A stretch of 47,754 nt of DNA from Thermodesulfobacteriota bacterium (lineage in GTDB: Bacteria > Desulfobacterota > Desulfomonilia > UBA1062): the NCBI GenBank assembly GCA_025454155.1, contig JALOOZ010000002.1, positions 1-47,754 on the forward strand, given 5' to 3'. The position numbers and the translations under genes are program-made. Of the stretch, positions 34,291 through 43,513 are shown in pieces; within the stretch, counting starts at the first letter, position 1, and each line of letters opens with the position of its first letter. The notes under the pieces were generated by a model. That model had not been told where the DNA came from, did no database searches, and saw nothing but the letters and a program-made list of their open reading frames with translations.

Positions 34291-35993
34291 CCGCTACCCT
34301 CCCGGGTTGCGATCGTGATGTTGGGGTTCAGGTCCATGATGGTCGCGCACTGAGATACAATTTCTTTGAACAAAGGGCAAACAACAATGCTGGCATAGTA
34401 ATAGGGGCGGGGTTCGTTGATGCACACGACCATGGTCATCCTCGTCTTGCCCGTGGCATCAATCACCCCCCCGACAAAGGAGGAGATATAGTCGCCGTCC
34501 GCATAGGACCCGGTGAGCTGGTCGATCTTCTGGGCGGTTCCCGTCTTGCCGAAGACCTGGAAGGTTGGCATTGACGCTGATTCTCCGGTGCCGCCCTTGA
34601 CCGTGACGGTCTTCATGACGGCCACGATCTGGTCGCTGACCTCCCGGGACAGGACCTTGCGCATGATCGTTGGCCTGATCTCCTGGACGGAGCTGGTCTT
34701 GGCATCGGCGATGCGGCCGACAAGATAGGGCTTCATGACCATGCCGCCGTTGATCATGGCGTTGAATGCCGTGATGAGCTGGATGCCGGTGACTGCGAAT
34801 CCCTGGCCGAAGGCGATGGTGGCTTTATCCACGCTGGTCCAAGACCCCGGCGACCGCGTCAGACCTGCGGGCTCCCCGGGGAAGTCGATCCCGGTGGGCT
34901 CCAGGAGGCCGAAGGCATCCATGCAGGCGTACATCTCGCCGGCACGGATGGAGTCCATGAGCTTGGCCATGCCGATGTTGCTGCTGTACTTGACGATGTC
35001 GTTCACCGGGAGCCAGCCGTACTTCTCGTGGTCATGGATGGTGACCCGGTGGAAGGTATAGGCGCCGTTCTCGCAGAAGATGCTCCGGGATATGTTGAAC
35101 GCCTTCTTTTCCAGCCCCCAGGACACCCACAGGGGTTTGATGACGGAGCCCGGCTCGAAATTGTGGGTGATGGCGATGTTTGCGTGCCCCGCCAGGTGGC
35201 GGTAACTGCCCTTGTTCGGGTCGAAACTGGGGAACGATGCAAGGGCCAGGATCTCGCCCGTGGATGGATTCGTGATGATGACGAATCCCGACTGGGCCTT
35301 GAAGCTTGATATGGCCTTTTTCAGTTCCTGGAAGGCGATGTACTGTATCCTCCGGTCGATGGTGAGCCAGAGCGCATTGCCGTCATTGACGTTCTCGGGC
35401 TGCAGGCCCCTGGCATAGATGATCCTTCCCATGCCGTCGCGGTGTACGCCGATCTTGCGGTCCTTTCCCTTGAGGAGGCTGTCATAGTAAAGCTCGATCC
35501 CTTCGAGGCCCTTGCTGTCGAGGCCCACGAAACCTATGAGGTTCGCCAGCGACTCGCTCTCCGGATAGAACCTTTTAGCCTCGTCATAGAAACCGAGGCC
35601 CTTTATCTTGAGGGCCTTGACCGCCTCCACCTCGTCCGGGGTGACCTGCCGCTTGACCCAGACAAAGTATCTTTTCCCCGAGAGCTTCTTTTCCAGAACC
35701 CTGCGGTCGAGGCCAAGGATTTTGGACAGCTGCCGGGCCGCGACATGGCGGTTCTCGAGGATCTTCGGATTCGCCGCTATGGACTTCACGTCGAGACTTA
35801 TCGCAAGGGGCGCTCCGCTTCTGTCGAAGATGGTCCCCCGGTGCGGACTGAGCTCCACGGCGTGGTCGAATCTCTTGTTGGCCCTCTCTATGATCTGTCC
35901 GGGGTGGATGACCTGGAGTTCGAACGCCCGAGCACTGATGAGCCCGAGCATGACAAGCAGGATGAGCTGGATGAGCCTCAGTCGTCCAGCCAT
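34287..35993 (-). CDS. ftsI: Septal peptidoglycan transpeptidase FtsI (PBP3)
   Basis: Class B penicillin-binding protein that cross-links septal peptidoglycan together with FtsW. In 568 aa it shows one N-terminal membrane helix (IQLILLVMLGLISARAF), the PBP dimer/pedestal domain (PHRGTIFDRSGAPLA) and the transpeptidase domain. Its triads are the acyl-serine Ser283 in GSVIK, SSN at 337-339, and KTGT at 483-486. There is no PASTA domain. The start overlaps ftsL by 16 nt, with AGGTGG upstream of the ATG. Confidence 0.96.
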   Translation of the reverse strand: MAGRLRLIQLILLVMLGLISARAFELQVIHPGQIIERANKRFDHAVELSPHRGTIFDRSGAPLAISLDVKSIAANPKILENRHVAARQLSKILGLDRRVLEKKLSGKRYFVWVKRQVTPDEVEAVKALKIKGLGFYDEAKRFYPESESLANLIGFVGLDSKGLEGIELYYDSLLKGKDRKIGVHRDGMGRIIYARGLQPENVNDGNALWLTIDRRIQYIAFQELKKAISSFKAQSGFVIITNPSTGEILALASFPSFDPNKGSYRHLAGHANIAITHNFEPGSVIKPLWVSWGLEKKAFNISRSIFCENGAYTFHRVTIHDHEKYGWLPVNDIVKYSSNIGMAKLMDSIRAGEMYACMDAFGLLEPTGIDFPGEPAGLTRSPGSWTSVDKATIAFGQGFAVTGIQLITAFNAMINGGMVMKPYLVGRIADAKTSSVQEIRPTIMRKVLSREVSDQIVAVMKTVTVKGGTGESASMPTFQVFGKTGTAQKIDQLTGSYADGDYISSFVGGVIDATGKTRMTMVVCINEPRPYYYASIVVCPLFKEIVSQCATIMDLNPNITIATREGSG

Positions 35994-36268
35994 AGGTATA
36001 CCACCTGTTCGGGCTTCGGTGCGCTCAATCCCAGCTGACCGGTTGCTATGAGCTCGAGCCTCTTCGGGCTCTTGAGCGTTGAGATCTCGATGCGCAGGGC
36101 CTTGTTCTCGCTCATGAGCTGATCATTGCGGCCCTGCTCCTCGGAAAGCGAGTAACCCAGTTCAGTGACCATGTGGCGCGACCAGACATGGAACATGGCC
36201 CAGACGCTCAGGACCATGAGCATGATCAGGCAGAAGGGGAAGGCCCGTGCCGGGTTGAGCCGTCTCAT
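35978..36268 (-). CDS. ftsL: Cell division protein FtsL
   Basis: A 96-aa bitopic protein: short basic tail, one membrane helix (AFPFCLIMLMVLSVWAMFHV, about 9-28), then a periplasmic coiled coil (SLSEEQGRNDQLMSENKALRIE) ending in an ERLELIAT-like motif, here PKRLELIATGQLGL. This architecture and the position between rsmH and ftsI identify FtsL, which forms the FtsQLB bridge and activates FtsWI. The start overlaps the rsmH stop as ATGA. Sequence conservation in the family is low, so position is an important part of the call. Confidence 0.9.
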   Translation of the reverse strand: MRRLNPARAFPFCLIMLMVLSVWAMFHVWSRHMVTELGYSLSEEQGRNDQLMSENKALRIEISTLKSPKRLELIATGQLGLSAPKPEQVVYLWLDD

Positions 36269-37188
36269 GACACCCTCCGGGCCGCCCGCAGCCGTGCGCT
36301 TCGGGCCCGGGGATTCATCCGGACCTCTTCCTCGGTTGCCAGGATGGGTTTCTTCGTGATCCTCTTCAAAGGTGCCGCCGGGGCTTCCCGCTGCAAAGGA
36401 AGCCCGCGGCGGTATAGGAGGGCGGCCGAGGTGCCCGCAAAAAACTGTTTGACGATGCGGTCTTCGAGGGAGTGGAATGAGATGACAGCAAGGACACCGG
36501 ATTCGGCAAGCAGGGAGGCGGCCTTGGGCAGGAATTCCCTCAGGTTGTCGAGCTCGGAGTTGACCTCCATCCGGATGGCCTGGAAGGTCCGGGTAGCCGG
36601 ATGGATCCTGGCCGGCCAGAATCTCCTGGGAATTGCCCGGCCGACGATGTCAGCAAGCCCCCGGGTGGTTTCGACGGGCCTGGACTCCACGATGCGCCTG
36701 GCGATCCTGCGGGCGAAACGCTCCTCGCCGTAATCACGGAGGATTCCCTCGAGGGTCTCCCCATCATAGGCATTCACCACGTGGTGGGCGCAGAGGTCCT
36801 GATCGGGATTGAAACGCATGTCCAGGGGGCCGTCTCCCAGGAAAGAGAAGCCTCTGGCCTCATCATCGAGCTCGATGGACGACATGCCGAGATCCACGAG
36901 CACCCCGTCGAGCCTCTCCCAGCCGAGGCGGCTGCAGATCTGATCGATGTCGGTGTAGTTTGCGGTGAAGAGATGGGTACGGGGTTGGAACCGGGCCAGG
37001 GCCGCGGACACCTTTTCGACTGCACCGCGGTCCAGGTCGCATCCGGCGAGCTCGCCCGAGGGCGAGCATGCATCGAGGACGGCCCCGGCATGACCCCCGT
37101 CGCCGAGGGTGCCGTCGAAATATCTTCCGCCGTCTGCCGGCTTCATCACCTCGAGGACCTCCTTGAGAAGAACAGGGACATGCTTCAT
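36265..37188 (-). CDS. rsmH: 16S rRNA m4C1402 N4-methyltransferase RsmH (MraW)
   Basis: SAM-dependent methyltransferase for C1402 of 16S rRNA, near-universally encoded in dcw clusters. The 307-aa protein starts MKHVPVLLKEVLEVM, then the SAM loop FDGTLGDGGHAGAVL, GVLVDLGMSSIELDD, GFSFLGDGPLDMRF and the late VISFHSLEDRIVKQFF, all diagnostic. The frame continues 75 codons upstream into mraZ, but the ATG at 37188 matches the family start, has AGGA just before it, and lies 4 nt after the mraZ stop. Confidence 0.97.
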   Translation of the reverse strand: MKHVPVLLKEVLEVMKPADGGRYFDGTLGDGGHAGAVLDACSPSGELAGCDLDRGAVEKVSAALARFQPRTHLFTANYTDIDQICSRLGWERLDGVLVDLGMSSIELDDEARGFSFLGDGPLDMRFNPDQDLCAHHVVNAYDGETLEGILRDYGEERFARRIARRIVESRPVETTRGLADIVGRAIPRRFWPARIHPATRTFQAIRMEVNSELDNLREFLPKAASLLAESGVLAVISFHSLEDRIVKQFFAGTSAALLYRRGLPLQREAPAAPLKRITKKPILATEEEVRMNPRARSARLRAARRVS

Positions 37189-37192
37189 CGTC

Positions 37193-37636
37193 CTACACGC
37201 CGATACTGGCAAGCCCCTCGCGCAACTTCTCGGAGTCTTTGAGTGCCCCCTCCATGTCTTTGTTATACGTGTCCTGGTCCCAGATCTCGATGCGATCGAC
37301 AAGGCCCACCACCAGGCACTTCTTTCTGAGACCCGCATACTCGCGCAGGCTGGCCGGGATGAGGATCCTGCCCTGTGCATCCAGGGGACATTCCTCTGCC
37401 GAGCCCACGACATGCCGTTTGAACACGATGTCTTCCCTTTTCACCATGGAAAGGCCCGCGGCCAACTTCTCGATCTTCTCCCAGTCGTCCGGGGTGAACA
37501 CCCACAGACAGGGATCGATGCTCTTGGTCACGATGAGGACGTTCGCCCCCCACTCATTCAGGAAGTCCCTGAATTTCGAAGGGATGCTCAACCGTCCCTT
37601 CTCGTTGATGGTGTTTACGTAATGCCCCTTGAGCAC
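37193..37636 (-). CDS. mraZ: Transcriptional regulator MraZ
   Basis: First gene of the cluster; MraZ is a DNA-binding protein that in E. coli represses its own dcw operon. The 147-aa protein has two SpoVT/AbrB-type half-domains: GHYVNTINEKGRLSIPSKFR near the N-terminus and CPLDAQGRILIPASLREYA in the middle, the family hallmark. The start codon is GTG (37636), preceded by GGGAG 4 nt upstream. The upstream region holds a promoter and 10-bp tandem repeats that are candidate MraZ sites. Confidence 0.95.
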   Translation of the reverse strand: MLKGHYVNTINEKGRLSIPSKFRDFLNEWGANVLIVTKSIDPCLWVFTPDDWEKIEKLAAGLSMVKREDIVFKRHVVGSAEECPLDAQGRILIPASLREYAGLRKKCLVVGLVDRIEIWDQDTYNKDMEGALKDSEKLREGLASIGV

Positions 37637-37659
37637 CGCTCTCCCCCCCGTTCAGTTGA

Positions 37660-37689
37660 CACAAAATGTCACTTTATGCCATATAGATG
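37660..37689. promoter_or_regulatory. Tandem 10-bp repeats, candidate MraZ operator
   Basis: CACAAAATGT (37660-37669) is followed without a gap by CACTTTATGC (37670-37679), and a weaker third copy CATATAGATG (37680-37689) follows. The pattern CAC-WWW-ATG recurs once per helical turn, as expected for the ring-shaped MraZ binding direct repeats. On the minus strand the copies read as AAAGTG/TTTGTG, close to the GTG-containing boxes reported for MraZ elsewhere. The repeats overlap the predicted transcription start and -10 box of mraZ. Confidence 0.45.
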
Positions 37690-37708
37690 AATAGTATAGT
37701 AAAGTCAA
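37680..37708 (-). promoter_or_regulatory. Candidate promoter of the dcw cluster
   Basis: On the minus strand TTGACT (37708-37703) and TATATG (37685-37680) are separated by 17 nt. The predicted start is near 37673, giving an mraZ leader of about 36 nt. This is the only good sigma-70-like match seen upstream of the 18-gene run. The surrounding 150 bp is very AT-rich. Confidence 0.55.
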
Positions 37709-37821
37709 CATGAAGTTGCTCCTTATATATATAATTATATCTCGGAAAATCATTATGATAAATGAAGATAGAAATGGTGAAAAAAGTGCCATGTATATGA
37801 GAAAATTATCTGGATGTTTTC

Positions 37822-38832
37822 ATGCGCATTGGCTATATGGGATCCATGGTTGCGGACGTTCTCAGGGAAATCCTCGAGATGATGCCCACCGGCATCATGC
37901 TGGCCGAAGATGACGGCAGCGTGGTTTTCGCCAACAAGGCCGCCCTGGAATATCTCGGTATCGGGGTTTCGAACCTGAGGGAGATCAACGTGGACGGATT
38001 CATAGAGCGGGATGCCACCAGAAAGGAGACCGTGATCCGCACCAGGGGGAATGACAGGCTCGCCATACGCCTGAACAAGATGCCGCTGAGGAACGGGCAG
38101 TCCGTCGTTTTCCTTGCCGATATCAGCGAGATCCACCAGCTCCAGAATGAGATCCTGAAAATGGACAAGCTCGCATCCGTAGGCGAGCTCACCTCAGGCA
38201 TTGCACACGAGATACGGAACCCCCTGGCAGGCATCAAGACCACGGCCCAGGCATTGAACGAGGAGCTGGAGGTCGGGGATCACCGGAGGGCCTATGTATC
38301 GCGGATCATCACAGAGATAGACCGGTTGAACAGGCTTCTGCTGGGCTTCTTCGATTTTGCCCGGCCCCGCGAACTCTCCATCGCCACGTGCGATCTCTCG
38401 AAGATCATCGAGAACGCGGTGTACATGGTGAGAGACACGGCCAGGGAGAATCACGTGCAGATCATCGAATTCCTCCCTCCGAAAAAGACGGGCATCAAGG
38501 CCGACGCCCACATGATCCAGCAGGTGCTCATGAACGTCTTCATCAATGCGATACAGGCCATGGAACTCGGGGGGAATATGGAGGTCCATCTGTCCGAACG
38601 GGGCGATGGCGTGGAGATCATGGTGTCGGATACGGGCAAGGGCATCCCGGACCATGTCAAGGGGAGGATCTTCGATCCCTTCTTCACCACCAAACCCAAG
38701 GGCATCGGGCTGGGCCTCTCCATATCATACCGGATCATCAAGCTGCATTCCGGGAGCATCACCTTTGCATCCAGTCCCGGTTCAACGACCTTCACCATCA
38801 CCCTGCCCAGGGACCCCGGCAAGGTGAGGTGA
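37822..38832 (+). CDS. Soluble PAS-domain sensor histidine kinase (NtrB-like)
   Basis: A 336-aa kinase with no membrane segment. An N-terminal PAS domain (MMPTGIMLAEDDGSVVFANKA onward) is followed by the HisKA domain with the H-box SGIAHEIRNPLAGIK and an ATPase domain with N-box FINAIQAM, G1 DTGKGIP, F-box FDPFFTTK and G2 GIGLGLSI. The arrangement resembles NtrB-type kinases of NtrC-family regulators, but no response regulator is next to it. It ends 41 nt before tolQ on the same strand. The start at 37822 has only a weak GGA upstream; an in-frame ATG at 37846 with GGGA 3 nt before it is an alternative. A TATAAT at 37730-37735 may be its -10 box, though no -35 box is clear. Confidence 0.9.
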   Translation: MRIGYMGSMVADVLREILEMMPTGIMLAEDDGSVVFANKAALEYLGIGVSNLREINVDGFIERDATRKETVIRTRGNDRLAIRLNKMPLRNGQSVVFLADISEIHQLQNEILKMDKLASVGELTSGIAHEIRNPLAGIKTTAQALNEELEVGDHRRAYVSRIITEIDRLNRLLLGFFDFARPRELSIATCDLSKIIENAVYMVRDTARENHVQIIEFLPPKKTGIKADAHMIQQVLMNVFINAIQAMELGGNMEVHLSERGDGVEIMVSDTGKGIPDHVKGRIFDPFFTTKPKGIGLGLSISYRIIKLHSGSITFASSPGSTTFTITLPRDPGKVR

Positions 38833-38873
38833 GTCCATGACGCTCAGGCGGAAGTAACGCAAGGAGGATTGCA

Positions 38874-39573
<700 letters not shown>

Positions 39574-39587
<14 letters not shown>

Positions 39588-39984
39588 ACCGAGAACCTTC
39601 ATGGCGGAGATCAACGTGACACCCTTCGTGGATGTCATGCTCGTGCTGCTCATCATTTTCATGGTCTCGGCCCCCATGATGAAGGAGGGCATGAAGGTCG
39701 ATCTTCCCGAGGCCGAGTCGCGGGCCCTGGGAGAGAGCCAGGACCTGGTGATCACCATCGGGGGCGACAGGACCATCGATCTCAACGGTTCGCCGGTGGA
39801 ACTGGACCGCCTGGGCTTGATTCTGGGGCAGGTCAGGGAGCAGCGGAACATCGAGGCGGTCTACCTCCAGGCGGACAAGGGGATACCCTACGGATTCGTC
39901 GTCCAGGTCATGTCGCTCATACGCTCCACAGGCCTCACCAAGATCGGCCTGGTGACGCAGCCACCGGCGCCTTTCCGGCAATAG
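39574..39984 (+). CDS. tolR: Tol-Pal proton channel subunit TolR
   Basis: 136-aa ExbD/TolR-family protein: short N-terminus with the INVTPFVDVMLVLLIIFMV helix, whose Asp (FVDVML) is the proton-carrying residue, followed by the periplasmic domain (DLPEAES ... GDRTIDLNGSPVELDRL). It pairs with TolQ to form the stator. The ATG lies inside the end of tolQ with a GGGGGG run upstream, implying coupled synthesis and fixed stoichiometry. Confidence 0.95.
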
Positions 39985-39995
39985 CAAGAGACGGG

Positions 39996-40703
39996 ATGGC
40001 CCGACTACGGACATTTCTGATCATCTCTCTGATCTGCCACCTGGTGCTTATCCTGGCCATGGTTGAGGTCCGTCTCGCCGGGAAAAGGACGGACACCTCC
40101 TCGGTCTATGAGGTCTCCATAGTGGCCGGGGTGCCTGCCGGCGGAGCGGGCCCTTCTGAGAGCGCCTCCATCCCTCAGGGCAGGAAGTTCGTCTATACCG
40201 GCAGCCAGAAGACCGCGTCCATCGGCGAGGTCAGGAAGGAGCAGGGCGGGAAGGATCAGGCCCCGGAATTCTCGCCCTCGGACATCAGGCCGGAATCCCC
40301 TGCGGAGGCCCAGGACATGCCGGGTGCGGCGGGCCTTATCAGGGGCCAGCCGCAGGCAGCCCCCGGCACCCCCCGGGGATCGGGGGGCGGGACGCCATCG
40401 GAGATCGCCATATGGAAGGCCCGCGTCAGGGGCATAGTGGAAAGCCTCTGGAGGACGCCTCCCGAGATCGACATCATGGACTCCGGGCTCAAGACCACGT
40501 ATCTCCTCCGGGTGGGAAGGGCTGGAGAACTGCATCAGAAGAAGCTTCTGGTGTCGTCGGGCAACGTCCCCTTCGACCGCTCGATCCTCGTGGCTCTGGG
40601 GAAGGTGAGCAGGTTTCCTGCACCTCCCCTTGCGTTGATTGCAGGCGAGGAATGGGTGGAGGTCACCATTTCGTTCACGCCCCCGAAAGGAGCACAGCAA
40701 TGA
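39996..40703 (+). CDS. tolA: TolA/TonB-like energy transducer of the Tol-Pal system
   Basis: 235-aa protein with an N-terminal inner-membrane helix (TFLIISLICHLVLILAMVEV), a proline/glycine/alanine-rich periplasmic stretch (about 48-140) and a C-terminal TonB/TolA-like domain (KARVRGIVESLWRTPPEI, TTYLLRVGRAGELH, FDRSILVAL). It should bridge TolQR to TolB/Pal. It is much shorter than E. coli TolA (421 aa) and lacks the long alanine-rich helix, as is common outside gammaproteobacteria. Placement between tolR and tolB supports the name. Its stop overlaps the tolB start as ATGA. Confidence 0.85.
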   Translation: MARLRTFLIISLICHLVLILAMVEVRLAGKRTDTSSVYEVSIVAGVPAGGAGPSESASIPQGRKFVYTGSQKTASIGEVRKEQGGKDQAPEFSPSDIRPESPAEAQDMPGAAGLIRGQPQAAPGTPRGSGGGTPSEIAIWKARVRGIVESLWRTPPEIDIMDSGLKTTYLLRVGRAGELHQKKLLVSSGNVPFDRSILVALGKVSRFPAPPLALIAGEEWVEVTISFTPPKGAQQ

Positions 40704-41974
40704 GAAGATACTGGATCATCGCCATCCTCCTGCTCGCCTCGTTACCGGGTGCGCTCCCGGCCCAGCAGATCCATATAGACGTGGAGGCAAGCGAATTCCG
40801 GAAGATGAGGATCGCCATGCCAGCCTATGCTGGCCCGGACGACCTCACAGGTTCGCTGTGGGCCACCTGCGCCAGGGACTTCGCACTCTCGGGGCTCTTC
40901 GAGGTCATATCGCCGCAGAGCTATGTAAACCCCGGGCCCCTGGGCGAGATCCAGGCCGGCACCCTCAAGGACTACTCCCTCATCGGTGCGGACTACGCGG
41001 TCGCGGCGTCCGTCTCCAGGCAGGGACAGATGGGTCTGTTCAGGGTACAGATGATCGAGATCAGCACCGGGACCGTCATCGAGAACACGACCTATTCGAG
41101 CAGCGACCAGACCATGTACAGGGCGGTCCACGCCTTCATGAACCACATGCTCAAGGAGAAGTTCGGGCTCGACCCCCTGTTCTCATCCAAGATAGCCTGC
41201 ATCAGGAAGGCGGGGGGTGCGAAGCAGCTCCATGTGATGTGGTGCGACGGCACGGGCGGCAATACCATAAAGGGCGGCGGAAACCTGGTGCTGAATCCCG
41301 CATGGTCGCCCGACGGGAAAAAGATCGCCCTGGTGTCCTACTACAGGAACAACCCGGACCTGTATATCTTCGACACCATCTCTTTCAGACTGAATCTCTT
41401 CTCCGGGCTCAAGGGCATCAACATCTCTCCGGCCTTCGATCCGACCGGGAACAGGCTTGCGTTCACCCAGTCCGGCGACGGCAATCCGGAGATCTACATG
41501 ATAAATCTGGACGGCACGGGAAGGACCCGCCTCACCACCAGCTGGGCAACCGATACCTCGCCGTCCTTTTCCCCCGACGGAAAGGGCCTGGTCTTCTGCT
41601 CATCCAGGGCCGGCAACCCTCAGATCTTCTTCCTGGATCTTGCCGGCAGGAAGGTGACCCGGCTGACCTACGAAGGGAAGTACAACACCGAGCCGGTCTT
41701 CTCCCCCCGGGGGGATCTGGTGGCGTTCTCCCATCTGGCAAAGAACGGGAAGTACTACATTGCCCTGGTCAGGCCAGACGGATCGAGGTTCAGAGTGCTC
41801 CAGGGAACGGGCCTGTCCGACGAGGCCCCCGCGTTCTCGCCGGACGGCAGGCTCATCGCCTTTGCCGCCGCTGACGGGAACATCTACGTCATGGACCTCC
41901 TGGGCAACGCTGCGGTGCCCATAACCACGGGGGGAGGATTTTCAGAGCCGGCATGGTCCACGTTCATGAGGTGA
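40700..41974 (+). CDS. tolB: Periplasmic protein TolB
   Basis: Periplasmic protein that binds Pal and is displaced by TolA during outer-membrane constriction. From the ATG at 40700 it has 424 aa: a signal peptide (MRRYWIIAILLLASLPGALP), the N-terminal TolB domain (FRKMRIAMPAYAG), and a six-bladed beta-propeller whose repeats carry PAWSPDGKKIALVS, SPAFDPTGNRLAFTQ, PSFSPDGKGLVFCSS, PVFSPRGDLVAFSH and PAFSPDGRLIAFAA. AAAGGAG precedes the start. The frame upstream of 40700 belongs to a shadow of tolA. Confidence 0.97.
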   Translation: MRRYWIIAILLLASLPGALPAQQIHIDVEASEFRKMRIAMPAYAGPDDLTGSLWATCARDFALSGLFEVISPQSYVNPGPLGEIQAGTLKDYSLIGADYAVAASVSRQGQMGLFRVQMIEISTGTVIENTTYSSSDQTMYRAVHAFMNHMLKEKFGLDPLFSSKIACIRKAGGAKQLHVMWCDGTGGNTIKGGGNLVLNPAWSPDGKKIALVSYYRNNPDLYIFDTISFRLNLFSGLKGINISPAFDPTGNRLAFTQSGDGNPEIYMINLDGTGRTRLTTSWATDTSPSFSPDGKGLVFCSSRAGNPQIFFLDLAGRKVTRLTYEGKYNTEPVFSPRGDLVAFSHLAKNGKYYIALVRPDGSRFRVLQGTGLSDEAPAFSPDGRLIAFAAADGNIYVMDLLGNAAVPITTGGGFSEPAWSTFMR

Positions 41975-42050
41975 AACGGGAGATTCATGCTTGACCTGGC
42001 ATCAGGTTGGATTAGACTACACATATCTTCACAAGGGAGAGGAGAAGGAT

Positions 42051-42623
42051 ATGAGAAACAAGAGCCTTATCGCGTGTTCGCTCATCGTGCTCGGGATGGT
42101 GCTGTTCCTTTCAGGGTGCCCGAAGAAAGCCCTGGAGCCTGTTGCCACCGAGGTCACGCAACCCCAGCAGCCCACACCCCCGAGCACGGAGCCCGGTGAA
42201 CCCACCATGCAGATGGAACCTTCGGTGACCGGGCAGGGCGGTGGGGCGGCAGCAGGAAAAGCCGGCCTCGAGGAAGCCCGGGCCGTATTCGAGCAGGGAG
42301 ATGTCTATTTCGAATACGACAGCTTCGATCTGAGCGCCCAGGCCAAGAAGGTGCTTGCCGAGAAGGCGGCCTTCCTCAACGCCCATCCGGGGATCAAGAT
42401 CCGCATCGAGGGGCACTGCGACGAACGGGGAACCCAGGAATACAACCTGGCCCTGGGAGAGAGGCGTGCCAAGGCTGCACAGGAGTACCTCGTCTTCCTC
42501 GGCATTGGTGCACAGCGGCTGTCCACCATCAGTTACGGCGAGGAGAAGCCGGCGGATCCCGGGAACAGCGAGGCGGCCTGGGCCAAGAACAGAAGGGCCC
42601 ACTTCGTCATCCTGGAAGGGTAG
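42051..42623 (+). CDS. pal: Peptidoglycan-associated lipoprotein Pal
   Basis: Outer-membrane lipoprotein that grips peptidoglycan and anchors the Tol system. In 190 aa there is a lipoprotein signal (IVLGMVLFLSGC, cysteine about 22), a proline-rich linker, and an OmpA-like domain with VYFEYDSFDLS and the DAP-peptide-binding segment EGHCDERGTQEYNLALGERRA. The start at 42051 follows a GGAGAAGG and matches the lipoprotein signal; 20 upstream codons of open frame are leader. It lies 76 nt after tolB. Confidence 0.97.
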   Translation: MRNKSLIACSLIVLGMVLFLSGCPKKALEPVATEVTQPQQPTPPSTEPGEPTMQMEPSVTGQGGGAAAGKAGLEEARAVFEQGDVYFEYDSFDLSAQAKKVLAEKAAFLNAHPGIKIRIEGHCDERGTQEYNLALGERRAKAAQEYLVFLGIGAQRLSTISYGEEKPADPGNSEAAWAKNRRAHFVILEG

Positions 42624-42629
42624 CCGGCC

Positions 42630-43346
42630 ATGAAACGGCTCATCATCCCCATAGCGCTTCTCCTCCTCGGCGGATGTGCTACCCAGCGGGACATGGACAC
42701 CCTGAAGTTCCAGGTGGATACCCTCCAGTCCAGGCTGGCCATGACCGAGAACAAGCTCGCTGAGAAGGAGAAGGTTCTCGACCAGGGACTGAAGCAGCAG
42801 GGCGAGCTCCTGAACAAGTATTCCGAGCTGCAGAACCAGCTGTTCACCATGCAGGGATCCATCGACCAGCTCTCGGCGTCGGCGGGCCTCACCCCGGGGG
42901 GAGGCGGTGAAACAAGGGTAGCCCTGCTGGAAAAGGACGTCCAGGCCCTCAAGGAGGTGATCCAGGGCAAAGGCTCCGGCGCTGCCGGCGCCCAGAAGTC
43001 GCTGTACGACAGCGGCATGGAGAAATTCAAGGCCGGCCTCTACGCCGATGCCCTGCAGGATTTCAAGGGATACCTCGCCCAGAATCCGGACCCGGTGCTC
43101 TCAGGAGACGCATATTTCTACATGGGTGAATCGCTCTATGCCCTGAACCGCTATGACGATGCCATCCTGAGCTACGATACCGTGGTGAAGAAGTTCAAGG
43201 GCAGCACGGGGCTGGCCTTCATCAAGATGGGCGACAAGGAGACCGGGGAGCTCATCTGGAAGCAGCTCATAAAGGACCACCCCGACTCGGAACCCGCCCA
43301 GAAGGCAAAGAAAAGTCTCAAGAACCCAACGGCCGGCAAGGGGTAG
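42630..43346 (+). CDS. cpoB: Tol-associated coordinator CpoB (YbgF), lipoprotein form
   Basis: Links PBP1B/LpoB activity with Tol-driven constriction in E. coli. The 238-aa protein has a lipobox (LLLLGGC, cysteine 16), an N-terminal coiled coil (LQSRLAMTENKLAEKEKVLDQG, trimerising in the family), a glycine-rich hinge, and C-terminal tetratricopeptide repeats (LYDSGMEKFKAGLYADALQDF, AYFYMGESLYALNRYDDAILSY). E. coli CpoB is soluble and periplasmic, so the lipid anchor is a lineage feature. It is the last gene of the operon, 6 nt after pal. Confidence 0.9.
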   Translation: MKRLIIPIALLLLGGCATQRDMDTLKFQVDTLQSRLAMTENKLAEKEKVLDQGLKQQGELLNKYSELQNQLFTMQGSIDQLSASAGLTPGGGGETRVALLEKDVQALKEVIQGKGSGAAGAQKSLYDSGMEKFKAGLYADALQDFKGYLAQNPDPVLSGDAYFYMGESLYALNRYDDAILSYDTVVKKFKGSTGLAFIKMGDKETGELIWKQLIKDHPDSEPAQKAKKSLKNPTAGKG

Positions 43347-43513
43347 GGTCCTCCATGGTTATCTTTTCGCGGCCGATTGCCGATGGGGCATGCAGTGGAC
43401 TGCGCGGGGTGCCGGCAGAGACAGAATGACTGGTGAGATCGGATTGTTCCCCTTGAAGGAAGACCATTCTCACCCCGTTTCCATGAGACCGTACATGAAC
43501 GAAAGGGGCATGC

